Positions 1 through 6,022 are shown, numbered from the stretch's first letter. The stretch: DNA of 6,796 bases from an uncultured Veillonella sp. (GCA_902466275.1 CABQQJ010000043.1:1-6796), one strand, 5' to 3'. Notes: generated by a model from the sequence alone, not told the origin. Numbers and translations: made by a program.

Positions 1-45
1 TCTGTTCTGTTGATCCAACTAGAACAATACAATCGAAGCAAATAA
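1..45 (+). CDS. mnmG: C-terminal end of MnmG (GidA), tRNA uridine-5-carboxymethylaminomethyl modification enzyme (partial)
   Basis: Only the last 14 codons and the TAA stop (43-45) are in the window. Frame 1 reads SVLLIQLEQYNRSK. This resembles the conserved MnmG C-terminal helix, which in other bacteria reads roughly ISILLVYLEQ. MnmG is an FAD protein that, with MnmE, modifies the wobble uridine of certain tRNAs. Context supports the call: mnmG and rsmG are neighbours in many bacteria, and rsmG lies downstream on the same strand, here separated by vapBC. A terminator follows 18 bases after the stop. The call rests on a very short peptide plus synteny, so another gene is possible. Confidence 0.68.
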   Translation, partial: SVLLIQLEQYNRSK

Positions 46-62
46 AATATGTGATAACATAC

Positions 63-99
63 AAAAAGCTAGCTAATCCTAAGATTAACTAGCTTTTTT
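63..99. terminator. Bidirectional intrinsic terminator between mnmG and vapC
   Basis: Bases 63-72 (AAAAAGCTAG) pair perfectly with 89-98 (CTAGCTTTTT). After one mismatch (73/88), 74-78 pair with 83-87, leaving a CTAA tetraloop at 79-82. A T run follows the stem on the plus strand (94-99), and the A run 63-67 gives the matching U run on the minus strand. It lies 18 bases after the plus-strand stop and 23 bases beyond the vapC stop, so it can end both convergent transcripts. Confidence 0.8.
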
Positions 100-121
100 A
101 GTAAATACTTAATAGGTTTAA

Positions 122-532
122 TTAACTTAATGGTTTAGACCAATCTTCCACTTCTAATTGATTAACTCTTTTAAACTCTTTTGTATTGTTAGTAATGATA
201 GTAAGACCTTTTGATTTTGCATGACTAGCAATGAGTAAATCCATAGGACCAATAATTTTTCCTTGTGATTGTAAATCAGCTTTTATTTTTCCATACTCTT
301 CAGCAGCGTGACTATCAAAATCAATAATCTGTATAGGTGATAATAAAAGTGTTAAAGCTAATCTATTTTTATCTTTTGATTGGCTTTTTTCTACACCATG
401 CATTAACTCAGCATATGTAATTGATGAAATACATATGTCTGATGGATGATGTTTTAAAATTTTTTGTAGTACAACTTCTGGCTCTTGTTTGATAGCATAA
501 ATGCATATATTAGTATCTAACATATACTTCAT
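122..532 (-). CDS. vapC: VapC-type PIN-domain ribonuclease toxin
   Basis: This is the 136-residue toxin of a type II toxin-antitoxin pair. VapC proteins are Mg2+-dependent RNases that cut specific RNAs, often initiator tRNA or rRNA loops, when not bound by VapB. A single PIN domain fills the protein. The acidic active-site residues are visible: D6 in MLDTN, E42 in SSITYAELMHG and D98 in GPMDLLIASHA, followed by the TNNTKEF segment (114-120), which replaces the fourth acidic position as in the enteric VapC/MvpT subfamily. Length is normal. The start ATG (530-532) overlaps the vapB stop as ATGA, implying translational coupling; a second ATG (521-523) is possible but lacks that geometry. The module faces away from mnmG and rsmG and looks intact. 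The cleavage target cannot be read from sequence. Confidence 0.93.
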   Translation of the reverse strand: MKYMLDTNICIYAIKQEPEVVLQKILKHHPSDICISSITYAELMHGVEKSQSKDKNRLALTLLLSPIQIIDFDSHAAEEYGKIKADLQSQGKIIGPMDLLIASHAKSKGLTIITNNTKEFKRVNQLEVEDWSKPLS

Positions 533-759
533 AAGGTTTCACGCTCCTGATGATCAATATCTTCCCGTCCGTTACACATAAAATCATCTGTAAATAATGA
601 TAAACCGGCTATAAATCCTGCCCACTCATCATCTTTTGGCATAAGTAAGACTACATTTCCTATTTTGTTGATGATTACTTCATCACCATTAAATCGAAAT
701 TCCTTTGGTAATCGTACAGCCTGGCTACGGCCATTTTCAAATAGCTTTGCTGTGGTCAT
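529..759 (-). CDS. vapB: VapB-type antitoxin, AbrB/MazE-like DNA-binding domain
   Basis: This 76-residue antitoxin neutralises VapC and, with it, normally represses its own promoter. The N-terminal swapped-hairpin AbrB domain is clear: MTTAKLFENGRSQAVRLPKEF at residues 1-21, typical of VapB/MvpA. The C-terminal toxin-binding tail (DFM at 59-61, QERE at 71-74) matches the family pattern. The open frame continues upstream to an ATG at 811-813, but that longer start would lie upstream of the promoter. ATG 757-759 sits 6-7 bases after a near-perfect Shine-Dalgarno and is preferred. The stop overlaps the vapC start by four bases, so both genes form one operon. Confidence 0.93.
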   Translation of the reverse strand: MTTAKLFENGRSQAVRLPKEFRFNGDEVIINKIGNVVLLMPKDDEWAGFIAGLSLFTDDFMCNGREDIDHQERETL

Positions 760-763
760 ACAT

Positions 764-774
764 ATCACCTCCTT
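764..774 (-). promoter_or_regulatory. Near-perfect Shine-Dalgarno that sets the vapB start
   Basis: The minus strand reads AAGGAGGTGAT, close to full complementarity with the 16S rRNA 3' end, 4-7 bases before ATG 757-759. It rules out the 18-residue longer start and predicts abundant antitoxin relative to toxin, as expected for a stable toxin-antitoxin pair. Confidence 0.9.
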
Positions 775-784
775 ATTAATAAAA

Positions 785-813
785 AGTATATACCTTGATA
801 TATATTTTAACAA
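785..813 (-). promoter_or_regulatory. Sigma-A type promoter of vapBC
   Basis: On the minus strand a -35 TTGTTA (808-813) is separated by exactly 17 bases from a -10 TATACT (785-790). Transcription would begin near 778, leaving a short leader holding just the Shine-Dalgarno. TATATA half-sites (787-792 and 799-804) overlap the -10 and spacer and could serve as the VapBC operator, though they are low-complexity. A looser inverted repeat, TATACATA 826-833 with TATGTATA 849-856, lies just upstream. Confidence 0.65.
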
Positions 814-901
814 GATGTAATTTTGTATACATATTATTAAAAAGCTAGTATGTATATTTATATGGATATTTATAAAATAAATAGTATTCTGCAGTTAAAA
901 T

Positions 902-933
902 ATGTACACTAGAGAAATACACTAAGTGTACAT
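902..933. promoter_or_regulatory. Operator-like cluster of TACACT / AGTGTA repeats
   Basis: ATGTACACT (902-910) and AGTGTACAT (925-933) form a perfect 9-bp inverted repeat. Nested in it, TACACT (918-923), a central A (924) and AGTGTA (925-930) form a perfect 13-bp palindrome, and TACACTA occurs directly repeated at 905-911 and 918-924. Three half-sites in 29 bases on regular spacing look like a dimeric repressor's binding region. No regulator is encoded in the window apart from VapB, so the ligand is unknown. Confidence 0.4.
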
Positions 934-1140
934 TCAGAATAGACAAAACAATCTATAAGTGAAGAAAAGTTCATGGTGATAAATTAGAAATAAACTGTGA
1001 AATTTAGTTGATAAAAAGATGGACCGATTTCTCAATTAATTATTTTAAATGATAATACAGATGTAACATTTTTCCCCTACCCTATTTTGTGTTACGCAGG
1101 TCCTATATTTTGGTTTATAAATGAGAATGATTTGAGAATA

Positions 1141-1149
1141 TGCTATAAT
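1141..1149 (+). promoter_or_regulatory. Extended -10 promoter element (TGCTATAAT)
   Basis: The TGnTATAAT consensus is matched perfectly. No good -35 lies 16-18 bases upstream (atgaga region), which extended -10 promoters tolerate. Initiation would fall near 1156. The transcript could be a leader of about 260 bases for rsmG, or a short RNA ending at the hairpin 1227-1264. Confidence 0.5.
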
Positions 1150-1226
1150 ATAAAGGAAAATGGTTTAAATATTTCGCTTATATGGTCGTTTTATTAGTTT
1201 TCATATATAAACTTATATAAAATAGA

Positions 1227-1261
1227 TCAAAAACGGCGTAGAACGCAAATTTTTGAGTTTT
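1227..1261 (+). terminator. Terminator-like hairpin upstream of rsmG (weak)
   Basis: TCAAAAA (1227-1233) pairs with TTTTTGA (1250-1256). A small internal loop leads to GCGT (1236-1239) pairing with ACGC (1243-1246) around an AGA triloop. A short GTTTTA run follows. The stem is mostly A-U and the U run is short, so termination would be partial; it may instead be a structured part of the rsmG leader. Confidence 0.3.
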
Positions 1262-1303
1262 ATAGCCTTTGAAATAAGAAATACTATTCTTATAACTTAT
1301 ATA

Positions 1304-1333
1304 TTGTTAATTATCTGGATTTGTTTGTATGAT
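1304..1333 (+). promoter_or_regulatory. Possible proximal promoter of rsmG
   Basis: TTGTTA (1304-1309) and TATGAT (1328-1333) are separated by 18 bases. Each hexamer matches the sigma-A consensus at four or five positions. Transcription would start near 1340, giving a leader of about 78 bases. In DNA this AT-rich such matches can occur by chance. Confidence 0.35.
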
Positions 1334-1417
1334 CTACCATATGACATGAGATTTTCTAACTACATGTCGATTACTTTCACTATCATATAAATATCGGATA
1401 ATTCATTAGGAGTACTT

Positions 1418-2170
1418 ATGAAAGAAAAATACGATGTGCCTATAGCACCTCAGTCTGAATTTGTTTCGTACATGATGGAGCAAATGAGTCATTTTGGCTT
1501 GCCTTGTACGGAAGAGCAAGCAAAAGACTTTTACATGTATTATGCGCATATGATTGAAACAAATAAATATCTCAATCTAACGGGTATTACGGATATGAAA
1601 GAGGTCGTGGTTAAGCACATGATTGACTCCCTCTCCTGTTATGATTCTGAAATTATCAAATCTGGCATGACGATTATCGATGTTGGTACCGGTGCAGGTT
1701 TTCCTGGTATTCCATTGGCTATCTATGACCGTAGCCTCAAGGTTACCCTGTTTGATTCTTTGAAAAAACGGCTTACCTTTTTGGAATCGGTTATAGATGA
1801 ACTAAATCTGACGAATTGTACTACTTTACACGGACGTGCGGAGGATTTGAGTCATCAAGATTACCGTGAAAGCTTTGATATTGCTACGAGCCGTGCCGTG
1901 GCACGCTTGCCGATTCTTTTAGAATGGACTGTGCCATATGTAAAAGAAGGTGGATACATAGTTGCTTTAAAAGGCGCTATCTACGAAGAAGAAGTTAAAG
2001 AATCTAATAAAGCCCTTAGCACACTAAAAGCTACTATCGAAGAAGTAAGGACCGTTACTTTGCCAACCTTAGAGGATAAACGAGCAATCGTGTATATAAA
2101 GAAAATTGGAAAAACACCAAAACAATATCCACGAAAACCAAAAGAAATCAAAGACAAACCGTTAGTATAG
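1418..2170 (+). CDS. rsmG: RsmG (GidB), 16S rRNA 7-methylguanosine methyltransferase
   Basis: RsmG transfers a methyl group from SAM to N7 of G527 (E. coli numbering) in the 530 loop of 16S rRNA; its loss gives low-level streptomycin resistance in several bacteria. The 250-residue length is slightly above the usual 207-240. Visible motifs are NLTGI (53-57), the H67 region, SAM-binding motif I as DVGTGAGFPGIPLA (88-101), the acidic D113 at the end of strand 2, TSRAVA (157-162), LKG (184-186) and a basic tail containing YPRK. The start ATG follows AGGAG (1408-1412) at five bases. The gene stands alone: mnmG is separated from it by vapBC, and metF converges from the other side. A strong terminator follows. 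Confidence 0.96.
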   Translation: MKEKYDVPIAPQSEFVSYMMEQMSHFGLPCTEEQAKDFYMYYAHMIETNKYLNLTGITDMKEVVVKHMIDSLSCYDSEIIKSGMTIIDVGTGAGFPGIPLAIYDRSLKVTLFDSLKKRLTFLESVIDELNLTNCTTLHGRAEDLSHQDYRESFDIATSRAVARLPILLEWTVPYVKEGGYIVALKGAIYEEEVKESNKALSTLKATIEEVRTVTLPTLEDKRAIVYIKKIGKTPKQYPRKPKEIKDKPLV

Positions 2171-2243
2171 CAGCTAATGATTTAGGTGTAGAAACTAATA
2201 TAAATTAATATAACTAAACCCCATGCTACATTGCTACATAAAG

Positions 2244-2285
2244 AAAAAGAGGATGCAAATCTTAGATCTGCATCCTCTTTTTTTT
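2244..2285 (+). terminator. Strong intrinsic terminator of rsmG
   Basis: A 14-bp perfect stem pairs 2244-2257 with 2269-2282; its core is AGAGGATGCA against TGCATCCTCT. The 11-base loop can add three inner pairs. A run of eight T (2278-2285) ends the element. It lies about 74 bases after the rsmG stop. Confidence 0.9.
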
Positions 2286-2327
2286 CTTAGTAACGAATTA
2301 GTTCGTATGCCCTCCCCCACCCTATAT

Positions 2328-2453
2328 CTATTAAATGATATCGTTTACAACAAAATTATATATTTTGTTCACTATATGAGGCGGAGATAAAGATACATAT
2401 AATACCTTTCCCTAAGGACGACTTAGCTCGCTATTTTCTTTTTCCCTTACTAC
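2328..2453. repeat. Tandem repeat, copy 1 (about 126 bp, diverged)
   Basis: Positions 2328-2355 are identical over 28 bases to 2454-2481. A second shared block, CGACTTAGCTCGCT (2419-2432), recurs as CGACTTAGCTTGCT (2546-2559) at almost the same offset (126 versus 127), so the whole unit was probably duplicated in tandem and then diverged. The TTATATATT block after the first 28 bases is also shared, with nine extra bases in copy 2. Both copies contain a cre-like TGTAAACGATATCA read on the minus strand. Confidence 0.75.
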
Positions 2454-2580
2454 CTATTAAATGATATCGTTTACAACAAAAGTTAAACGATTATATATTT
2501 TTGTACATAATTATATTAAATAAAACAGGAATACTTTTTTCGAGCCGACTTAGCTTGCTTTGGAGGCGAAAAGAAAGTAT
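2454..2580. repeat. Tandem repeat, copy 2, overlapping the metF terminator
   Basis: This second copy starts with the same 28 bases as copy 1, carries a short insertion (2482-2490), and then runs into AACAGGAATACTTT, the distal arm of the metF terminator. Its central block 2546-2559 forms the loop of that hairpin. The first part is also an inverted match to the last codons of metF. Confidence 0.75.
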
Positions 2581-2646
2581 TCCTGTTTGCATACGTATTA
2601 TACGTGGTCAATAATATATAATGTTGTATCGATATCATTTAAAGGC
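2455..2646. repeat. Long imperfect inverted repeat including the metF 3' end
   Basis: The left arm (about 2455-2540) and right arm (about 2571-2646) match in three ordered blocks: TTAAATGATATCG (2457-2469 with 2630-2642), ATTATATATT (2490-2499 with 2613-2622) and AAACAGGAATACTTT (2523-2537 with 2574-2588). ACAACA also matches between the first two. The spacers before the last block are nearly equal (23 and 24 bases). The right arm includes the last 14 sense codons of metF. The order and spacing point to an inverted duplication rather than chance. Confidence 0.7.
2523..2588 (-). terminator. Terminator hairpin of metF, long stem
   Basis: A perfect 15-bp stem joins 2574-2588 with 2523-2537 and can extend past one G-U pair to about 18 bp. 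The loop of about 30 bases holds the repeated CGACTTAGCTTGCT block. On the minus strand the stem ends in TTTT followed by ATTTA, so the U tract is modest. It begins nine bases after the metF stop. Confidence 0.7.
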
Positions 2647-3455
2647 ATAATATGTACGCCTGCTGCAATTTTCTTGATTTGTTCAAGTGTTTCGATAGCG
2701 ATTTCTGTACCCGCTTCTTTACCGCCCTTTTCTACGCGGTCTAGGATTTCTTGAGTAAGGTTGATCCCAGGCACTTTTTCGTGTAGGTATGTAGCCATTT
2801 TGAAGCTTTTAAGTGGAATCAAGCCAAGCATAATAGGTACATCGAATTCAGACATTGTATCGATGTAACGTTTTGCTTGTTCTAAATCGTAAATTGGTTG
2901 TGTTTGTACAAAGTGAGCGCCATTTTGAATTTTAGCAGCCAATTTTTGGCGTTCAATCTCTAAATCTGGAGCACCAGGATTACCAGTTGCACCGATGTAG
3001 AAGTTCGTAGGTGCGTCTAGGTCATTACCTGCAAGGTCTTTGCCTGCATTTAATGTCTTAGCGATGTTGAGTAGTCCCATACAGTCGACTTCAAATACGG
3101 ATTGTGCAAATGGATGGTCCCCATTATCTGGTTTATCACCAGTGAGTGTTAAAATATTATGCACGCCCAAAGCTGCTGCACCGAGTAATTCAGATTGCAA
3201 TCCGATAATATTACGGTCGCGGCATGTAAGGTGGAAAATAGTTTCAATTTCTTTGTTATGTTGTAATAAATAAGAAAGAGAAATTGGGCTCATGCGCATT
3301 TTGGACATAGGGCTGTCAGCGATGTTGATAGCGTCAACCTTACCCTTTAAACGAGCTGCTTGGTCGAATACTTTTTGAGCAGAACTGCTCTTTGGTGGGT
3401 CTAATTCAACAGTGATGGTGAACTTCCCTTGTTGATGTTTCTCTCTTAATGTCAT
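2598..3455 (-). CDS. metF: 5,10-methylenetetrahydrofolate reductase (MetF/MTHFR family)
   Basis: This 285-residue protein is a TIM-barrel FAD enzyme of usual length that reduces 5,10-methylene-THF to 5-methyl-THF, the methyl donor for MetH. Visible features are the early catalytic-type acid in TVELDPPK (E17), HLTCRDRN (75-82), LTGDKP with a following GDHP (104-114), QTQPIYD (184-190) and the C-terminal GVHIMPLND (266-274). The style is closer to the reductase half of B. subtilis YitJ than to enteric MetF. Two ATGs are adjacent; GAGGT (3461-3465) lies only two bases before the upstream one (3456-3458) but five before 3453-3455, so the second is preferred. It follows metH on the same strand after a structured spacer. 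Its last codons are part of an inverted repeat. Confidence 0.94.
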   Translation of the reverse strand: MTLREKHQQGKFTITVELDPPKSSSAQKVFDQAARLKGKVDAINIADSPMSKMRMSPISLSYLLQHNKEIETIFHLTCRDRNIIGLQSELLGAAALGVHNILTLTGDKPDNGDHPFAQSVFEVDCMGLLNIAKTLNAGKDLAGNDLDAPTNFYIGATGNPGAPDLEIERQKLAAKIQNGAHFVQTQPIYDLEQAKRYIDTMSEFDVPIMLGLIPLKSFKMATYLHEKVPGINLTQEILDRVEKGGKEAGTEIAIETLEQIKKIAAGVHIMPLNDIDTTLYIIDHV

Positions 3456-3480
3456 CATGTACCTCTTGATCTATACATAT

Positions 3481-3554
3481 GGTGAAAGCTAATCATGTTT
3501 AATCTTTTACGTGGTTTTTACCATCAAAATAAGTTTTTAAGATGAGCTTTCACC
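3481..3554 (-). other. Stem-loop in the metH-metF spacer
   Basis: GGTGAAAGCT (3481-3490) and AGCTTTCACC (3545-3554) are perfect 10-bp complements enclosing 54 bases. Inside, ATCTT (3502-3506) pairs with AAGAT (3539-3543), and TGGT (3512-3515) pairs with ACCA (3520-3523) around a TTTT loop. On the minus-strand mRNA the structure ends 13 bases before the metF Shine-Dalgarno and no U run follows, so it is not a typical terminator. It may stabilise or process the mRNA or modulate metF translation. Confidence 0.5.
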
Positions 3555-3580
3555 TTGTTTTGTGTCATGTAAATTAGAAA

Positions 3581-6016
3581 TTATTTTTCTAATGTTTCAA
3601 AGTAATCATTTGCGTGGTTAACGGCAGCGATACCGTCTTTAGCATAGATGTCTGCGCCCGCTTGGTCTGCGTAGTCTTGAGATACTACGGCGCCACCAAC
3701 CATGACCTTAGTTTTAAGGCCTGCTGCACGGATAGCAGCGATAGTATTGTCGATTTGTGGCATGGTTGTCGTCATCAAGGAACAGATGCCAACGAGGGCA
3801 GCTTTGTTATCTTTAATAGCTTGTACGATAACTTCTGGGTCAACGTCCTTACCCAGGTCGACGATTTTGTAACCATTGTTTTCGAGCAATGCTGCTACGA
3901 TATTTTTACCTAAATCGTGAATGTCGCCTTTAACTGTAGCCACGACAACGGTGCCTTTATCTAAGCTTTCACTAGCAGGAATAATTTCTTTAATGGTGTT
4001 GAAAGCAGCCTGCATTGTTTCAGCAGCAAGCATTACTTGTGGCAAGAATAATTTACCAGAACCAAACTTATCCCCTACTACGTTCATCGCTTCAGATAAG
4101 CCTTTTTTCGTAAGATCTAATGGATCGATACCATCTGCTAAGGCTTTTTTTACAAGATCAATGATAGCTTCTTTTTCGCCTTGTTCTACACATGCGCGAA
4201 TATTGGCTAAAGGATCATTACTATCGAAGGATTTTTTATCTGGCCCTTTAGGAGCAGTGTTACCAGGAGCGGTAGTTTCGTCTTCATAGCCGTATTCTTT
4301 AATAAATTCAGCAGAACCTGGGTCCCAGCCTAGTAAGGTAGTACTAGATACAAATGCTTTTTTTGCTGGATAATTGAGTGGATTCATAATCGGTGTTGTT
4401 AAGCCACATGCGAGAGCCATTGTTAAAAATTGGCCGTTCAAATATGGACGCTGAGGCATACCGAAGGAGATATTGGACAAGCCCATTACTGTTGGGAAGC
4501 CAAATTTCTCTTTATATAACTGTAATGTACGCAATGTTTGGCGTGCACTATCTTCACCGCTGGCAAGTGTTAATACCAATGGATCAAGTAATAAGTCATG
4601 TGGTTGAAGACCATAACCGTAAGCGCGATTTACGATGCTTTCAGCTAAAGCAACGCGGTCCTCTGCTTTTTCAGGTAAGTCACCACTACAGATTGGCAAG
4701 CAAAGTAATGCTGCACCATACCGTTTAGCCAAAGGCATTACGTGCGTAATAGACTCCTCCTCCCCATTTACGGAGTTGATGAGGGCACGACCTGGATAGT
4801 TTTTAAGAGCTATTTCCATAGCTACTGGGTCTAATGTGTCAATGGATAATGGTGTTTCTACGAGCATGGATAACTCAAAAATGGCACGTTCCATTAAGGG
4901 CGATTGATCCATGCCAGCTACACCCATGTTTACATCGAGGATATCTGCACCTGCCTCTACTTGGTCTAAGGCATCTCGTTTTACACGGATGAAAGAACCA
5001 TCGCGTAATTCTTGGGCTAAAACTTTACGGCCTGTTGGGTTAATACGTTCACCAATGATAAGTGGTTTTGTATGATGGCCCAACTCTAAAAGTTTAGTAC
5101 GGCTTGTAATAATTGTTTTAGGTGCAATGTGGGCGCGTTCTTTTGGCGTATGAGCTTTCACAGCATCGGAAATAGATTGAATATGAGCTGGTGTTGTACC
5201 ACAGCAGCCGCCAACATAGCTTGCACCAGCATCAACAATTGGAAGCATCAAAGGCCCCATCTCTTCAGCTGAAAGTGGGAATACAGTTTGTTTATTTATT
5301 AATTGAGGCATACCGGCATTTGGCTGACAGCTTATTGGTAAATTTGTAACGCTTGCAATCTCTTCGATAAGTGGTGTAATTTGTTCAGGTCCAAGGGAAC
5401 AGTTGATACCGATGATATCTGCACCCATTGCCTCTACGATAGTAGTTGCAACTGCTGGTGGTGTACCTGTAATAGTACGACCGTCTTCACTGAAAGAAAA
5501 TTGACAGATGATTTGTACATCTTCTTTTGTCTTCCCTGCTGCTTCACGAGCATCTAAAGAGGCTAATAAAGCGGCACGCATTTCCTGTACGTCGATGATA
5601 GTTTCAATGATAATAAAATCAACGCCACCTTCGATTAATGCTTCGGCTTGTTCACGATATGTATCATAAATGGAGTCAAAGCTCATATTGCCTAATGGTT
5701 GTAAAAAACGACCTGTAGGACCCATAGAACCTGCTACACGAGCAGTTGGTTTAGTCTCTGCAATGGCTTCTTTTGCTACCTTCACAGCTGCAATATTGAT
5801 TTCTCTTACGCGATCCTGTAAATCATAATCTTCTAATTTAAGACCACAAGCACCGAATGTATTGGTAGTGATTACATCACTGCCATGTTGTAAGTATTGA
5901 GCATGAATATCCTTTACTACTTCTGGTCTTTCAATATTAAATAGCTCTGGACAATAGCCCTCTTCTAAGCCTGCCGCTTGAAGCATTGTGCCCATAGCAC
6001 CGTCAAATATATACAT
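3581..6016 (-). CDS. metH: Cobalamin-dependent methionine synthase, three-module form lacking the reactivation domain
   Basis: MetH transfers the methyl group of 5-methyl-THF through cob(I)alamin to homocysteine, giving methionine and THF. Domains in the 811-residue protein: homocysteine-binding barrel 1-290 with zinc ligands C206 (INCS) and C271/C272 (GGCCGT); pterin barrel about 318-560 with GERINPTGR (322-330) and DILDVN (358-363); helical B12 cap about 595-685; Rossmann-like B12 domain to the end with DIHDLG (698-703), where H700 is the cobalt ligand, and VGGA near 775. E. coli MetH has 1227 residues; the missing part is its SAM-binding activation module, supplied here by the upstream gene. 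Two starts are possible. AAAGGA (6025-6030) is two bases from ATG 6020-6022 but eight from ATG 6014-6016, so the latter is chosen. Confidence 0.96.
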   Translation of the reverse strand: MYIFDGAMGTMLQAAGLEEGYCPELFNIERPEVVKDIHAQYLQHGSDVITTNTFGACGLKLEDYDLQDRVREINIAAVKVAKEAIAETKPTARVAGSMGPTGRFLQPLGNMSFDSIYDTYREQAEALIEGGVDFIIIETIIDVQEMRAALLASLDAREAAGKTKEDVQIICQFSFSEDGRTITGTPPAVATTIVEAMGADIIGINCSLGPEQITPLIEEIASVTNLPISCQPNAGMPQLINKQTVFPLSAEEMGPLMLPIVDAGASYVGGCCGTTPAHIQSISDAVKAHTPKERAHIAPKTIITSRTKLLELGHHTKPLIIGERINPTGRKVLAQELRDGSFIRVKRDALDQVEAGADILDVNMGVAGMDQSPLMERAIFELSMLVETPLSIDTLDPVAMEIALKNYPGRALINSVNGEEESITHVMPLAKRYGAALLCLPICSGDLPEKAEDRVALAESIVNRAYGYGLQPHDLLLDPLVLTLASGEDSARQTLRTLQLYKEKFGFPTVMGLSNISFGMPQRPYLNGQFLTMALACGLTTPIMNPLNYPAKKAFVSSTTLLGWDPGSAEFIKEYGYEDETTAPGNTAPKGPDKKSFDSNDPLANIRACVEQGEKEAIIDLVKKALADGIDPLDLTKKGLSEAMNVVGDKFGSGKLFLPQVMLAAETMQAAFNTIKEIIPASESLDKGTVVVATVKGDIHDLGKNIVAALLENNGYKIVDLGKDVDPEVIVQAIKDNKAALVGICSLMTTTMPQIDNTIAAIRAAGLKTKVMVGGAVVSQDYADQAGADIYAKDGIAAVNHANDYFETLEK

Positions 6017-6022
6017 AAACAT

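Larger units (their letters stand above)
814..1417. other. Long AT-rich non-coding region between vapB and rsmG
   Basis: I find no credible coding region on either strand; open frames are tiny and lack ribosome binding sites. The stretch holds an operator-like TACACT/AGTGTA cluster (902-933), a perfect extended -10 (1141-1149), a terminator-like hairpin (1227-1256) and a second possible rsmG promoter (1304-1333). A weak pair GTAACA (1063-1068) / TGTTAC (1090-1095) is also present. No tRNA, rRNA or DnaA-box cluster is visible. Such a long spacer ahead of rsmG suggests insertion or decay of former sequence. Confidence 0.6.
2171..2597. other. Convergent rsmG-metF intergenic region
   Basis: No gene is evident here. 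From left to right it holds a short spacer, the rsmG terminator, a small hairpin ACGAA-TTAG-TTCGT (2293-2306), two diverged copies of a 126-bp tandem repeat, and the metF terminator. The plus-strand frame starting with the repeat (LNDIVYNKIIY) resembles the C-terminal LNDIDTTLYII of metF, as expected if the repeats derive from the metF end. Confidence 0.7.

Noticed and set aside
3..92. Frame-3 open frame at the left edge (CSVDPTRTIQSKQ...)
   Set aside because: It would end inside the terminator hairpin. Frame 1, ending at 45, matches the MnmG C-terminus and leaves a normal gap before the terminator.
536..543. GTTTCACG at the vapB/vapC junction as a second parS
   Set aside because: Only half the palindrome is present; the other half (CTCCTG) does not match.
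760..813. Longer vapB start at 811-813
   Set aside because: It places the promoter inside the gene and ignores the near-perfect ribosome binding site before 757-759; the extra residues do not resemble VapB.
862..912. Sixteen-codon open frame (MDIYKINS...) in the vapB-rsmG gap
   Set aside because: Too short, no ribosome binding site, and composition like the surrounding non-coding DNA.
770..1417. AT-rich region as oriC
   Set aside because: No cluster of DnaA boxes (TTATNCACA) on either strand and no dnaA or dnaN gene in the window.
3459..3580. SAM or cobalamin riboswitch in the metH-metF spacer
   Set aside because: The spacer is too short and shows none of the conserved motifs of these riboswitches (no B12-box-like sequence, no SAM-I multi-helix core).
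3614..4728. Plus-strand open frames opposite metH, and similar ones opposite metF and the activation gene
   Set aside because: They lie wholly within convincing minus-strand genes, have no recognisable domains and lack ribosome binding sites.
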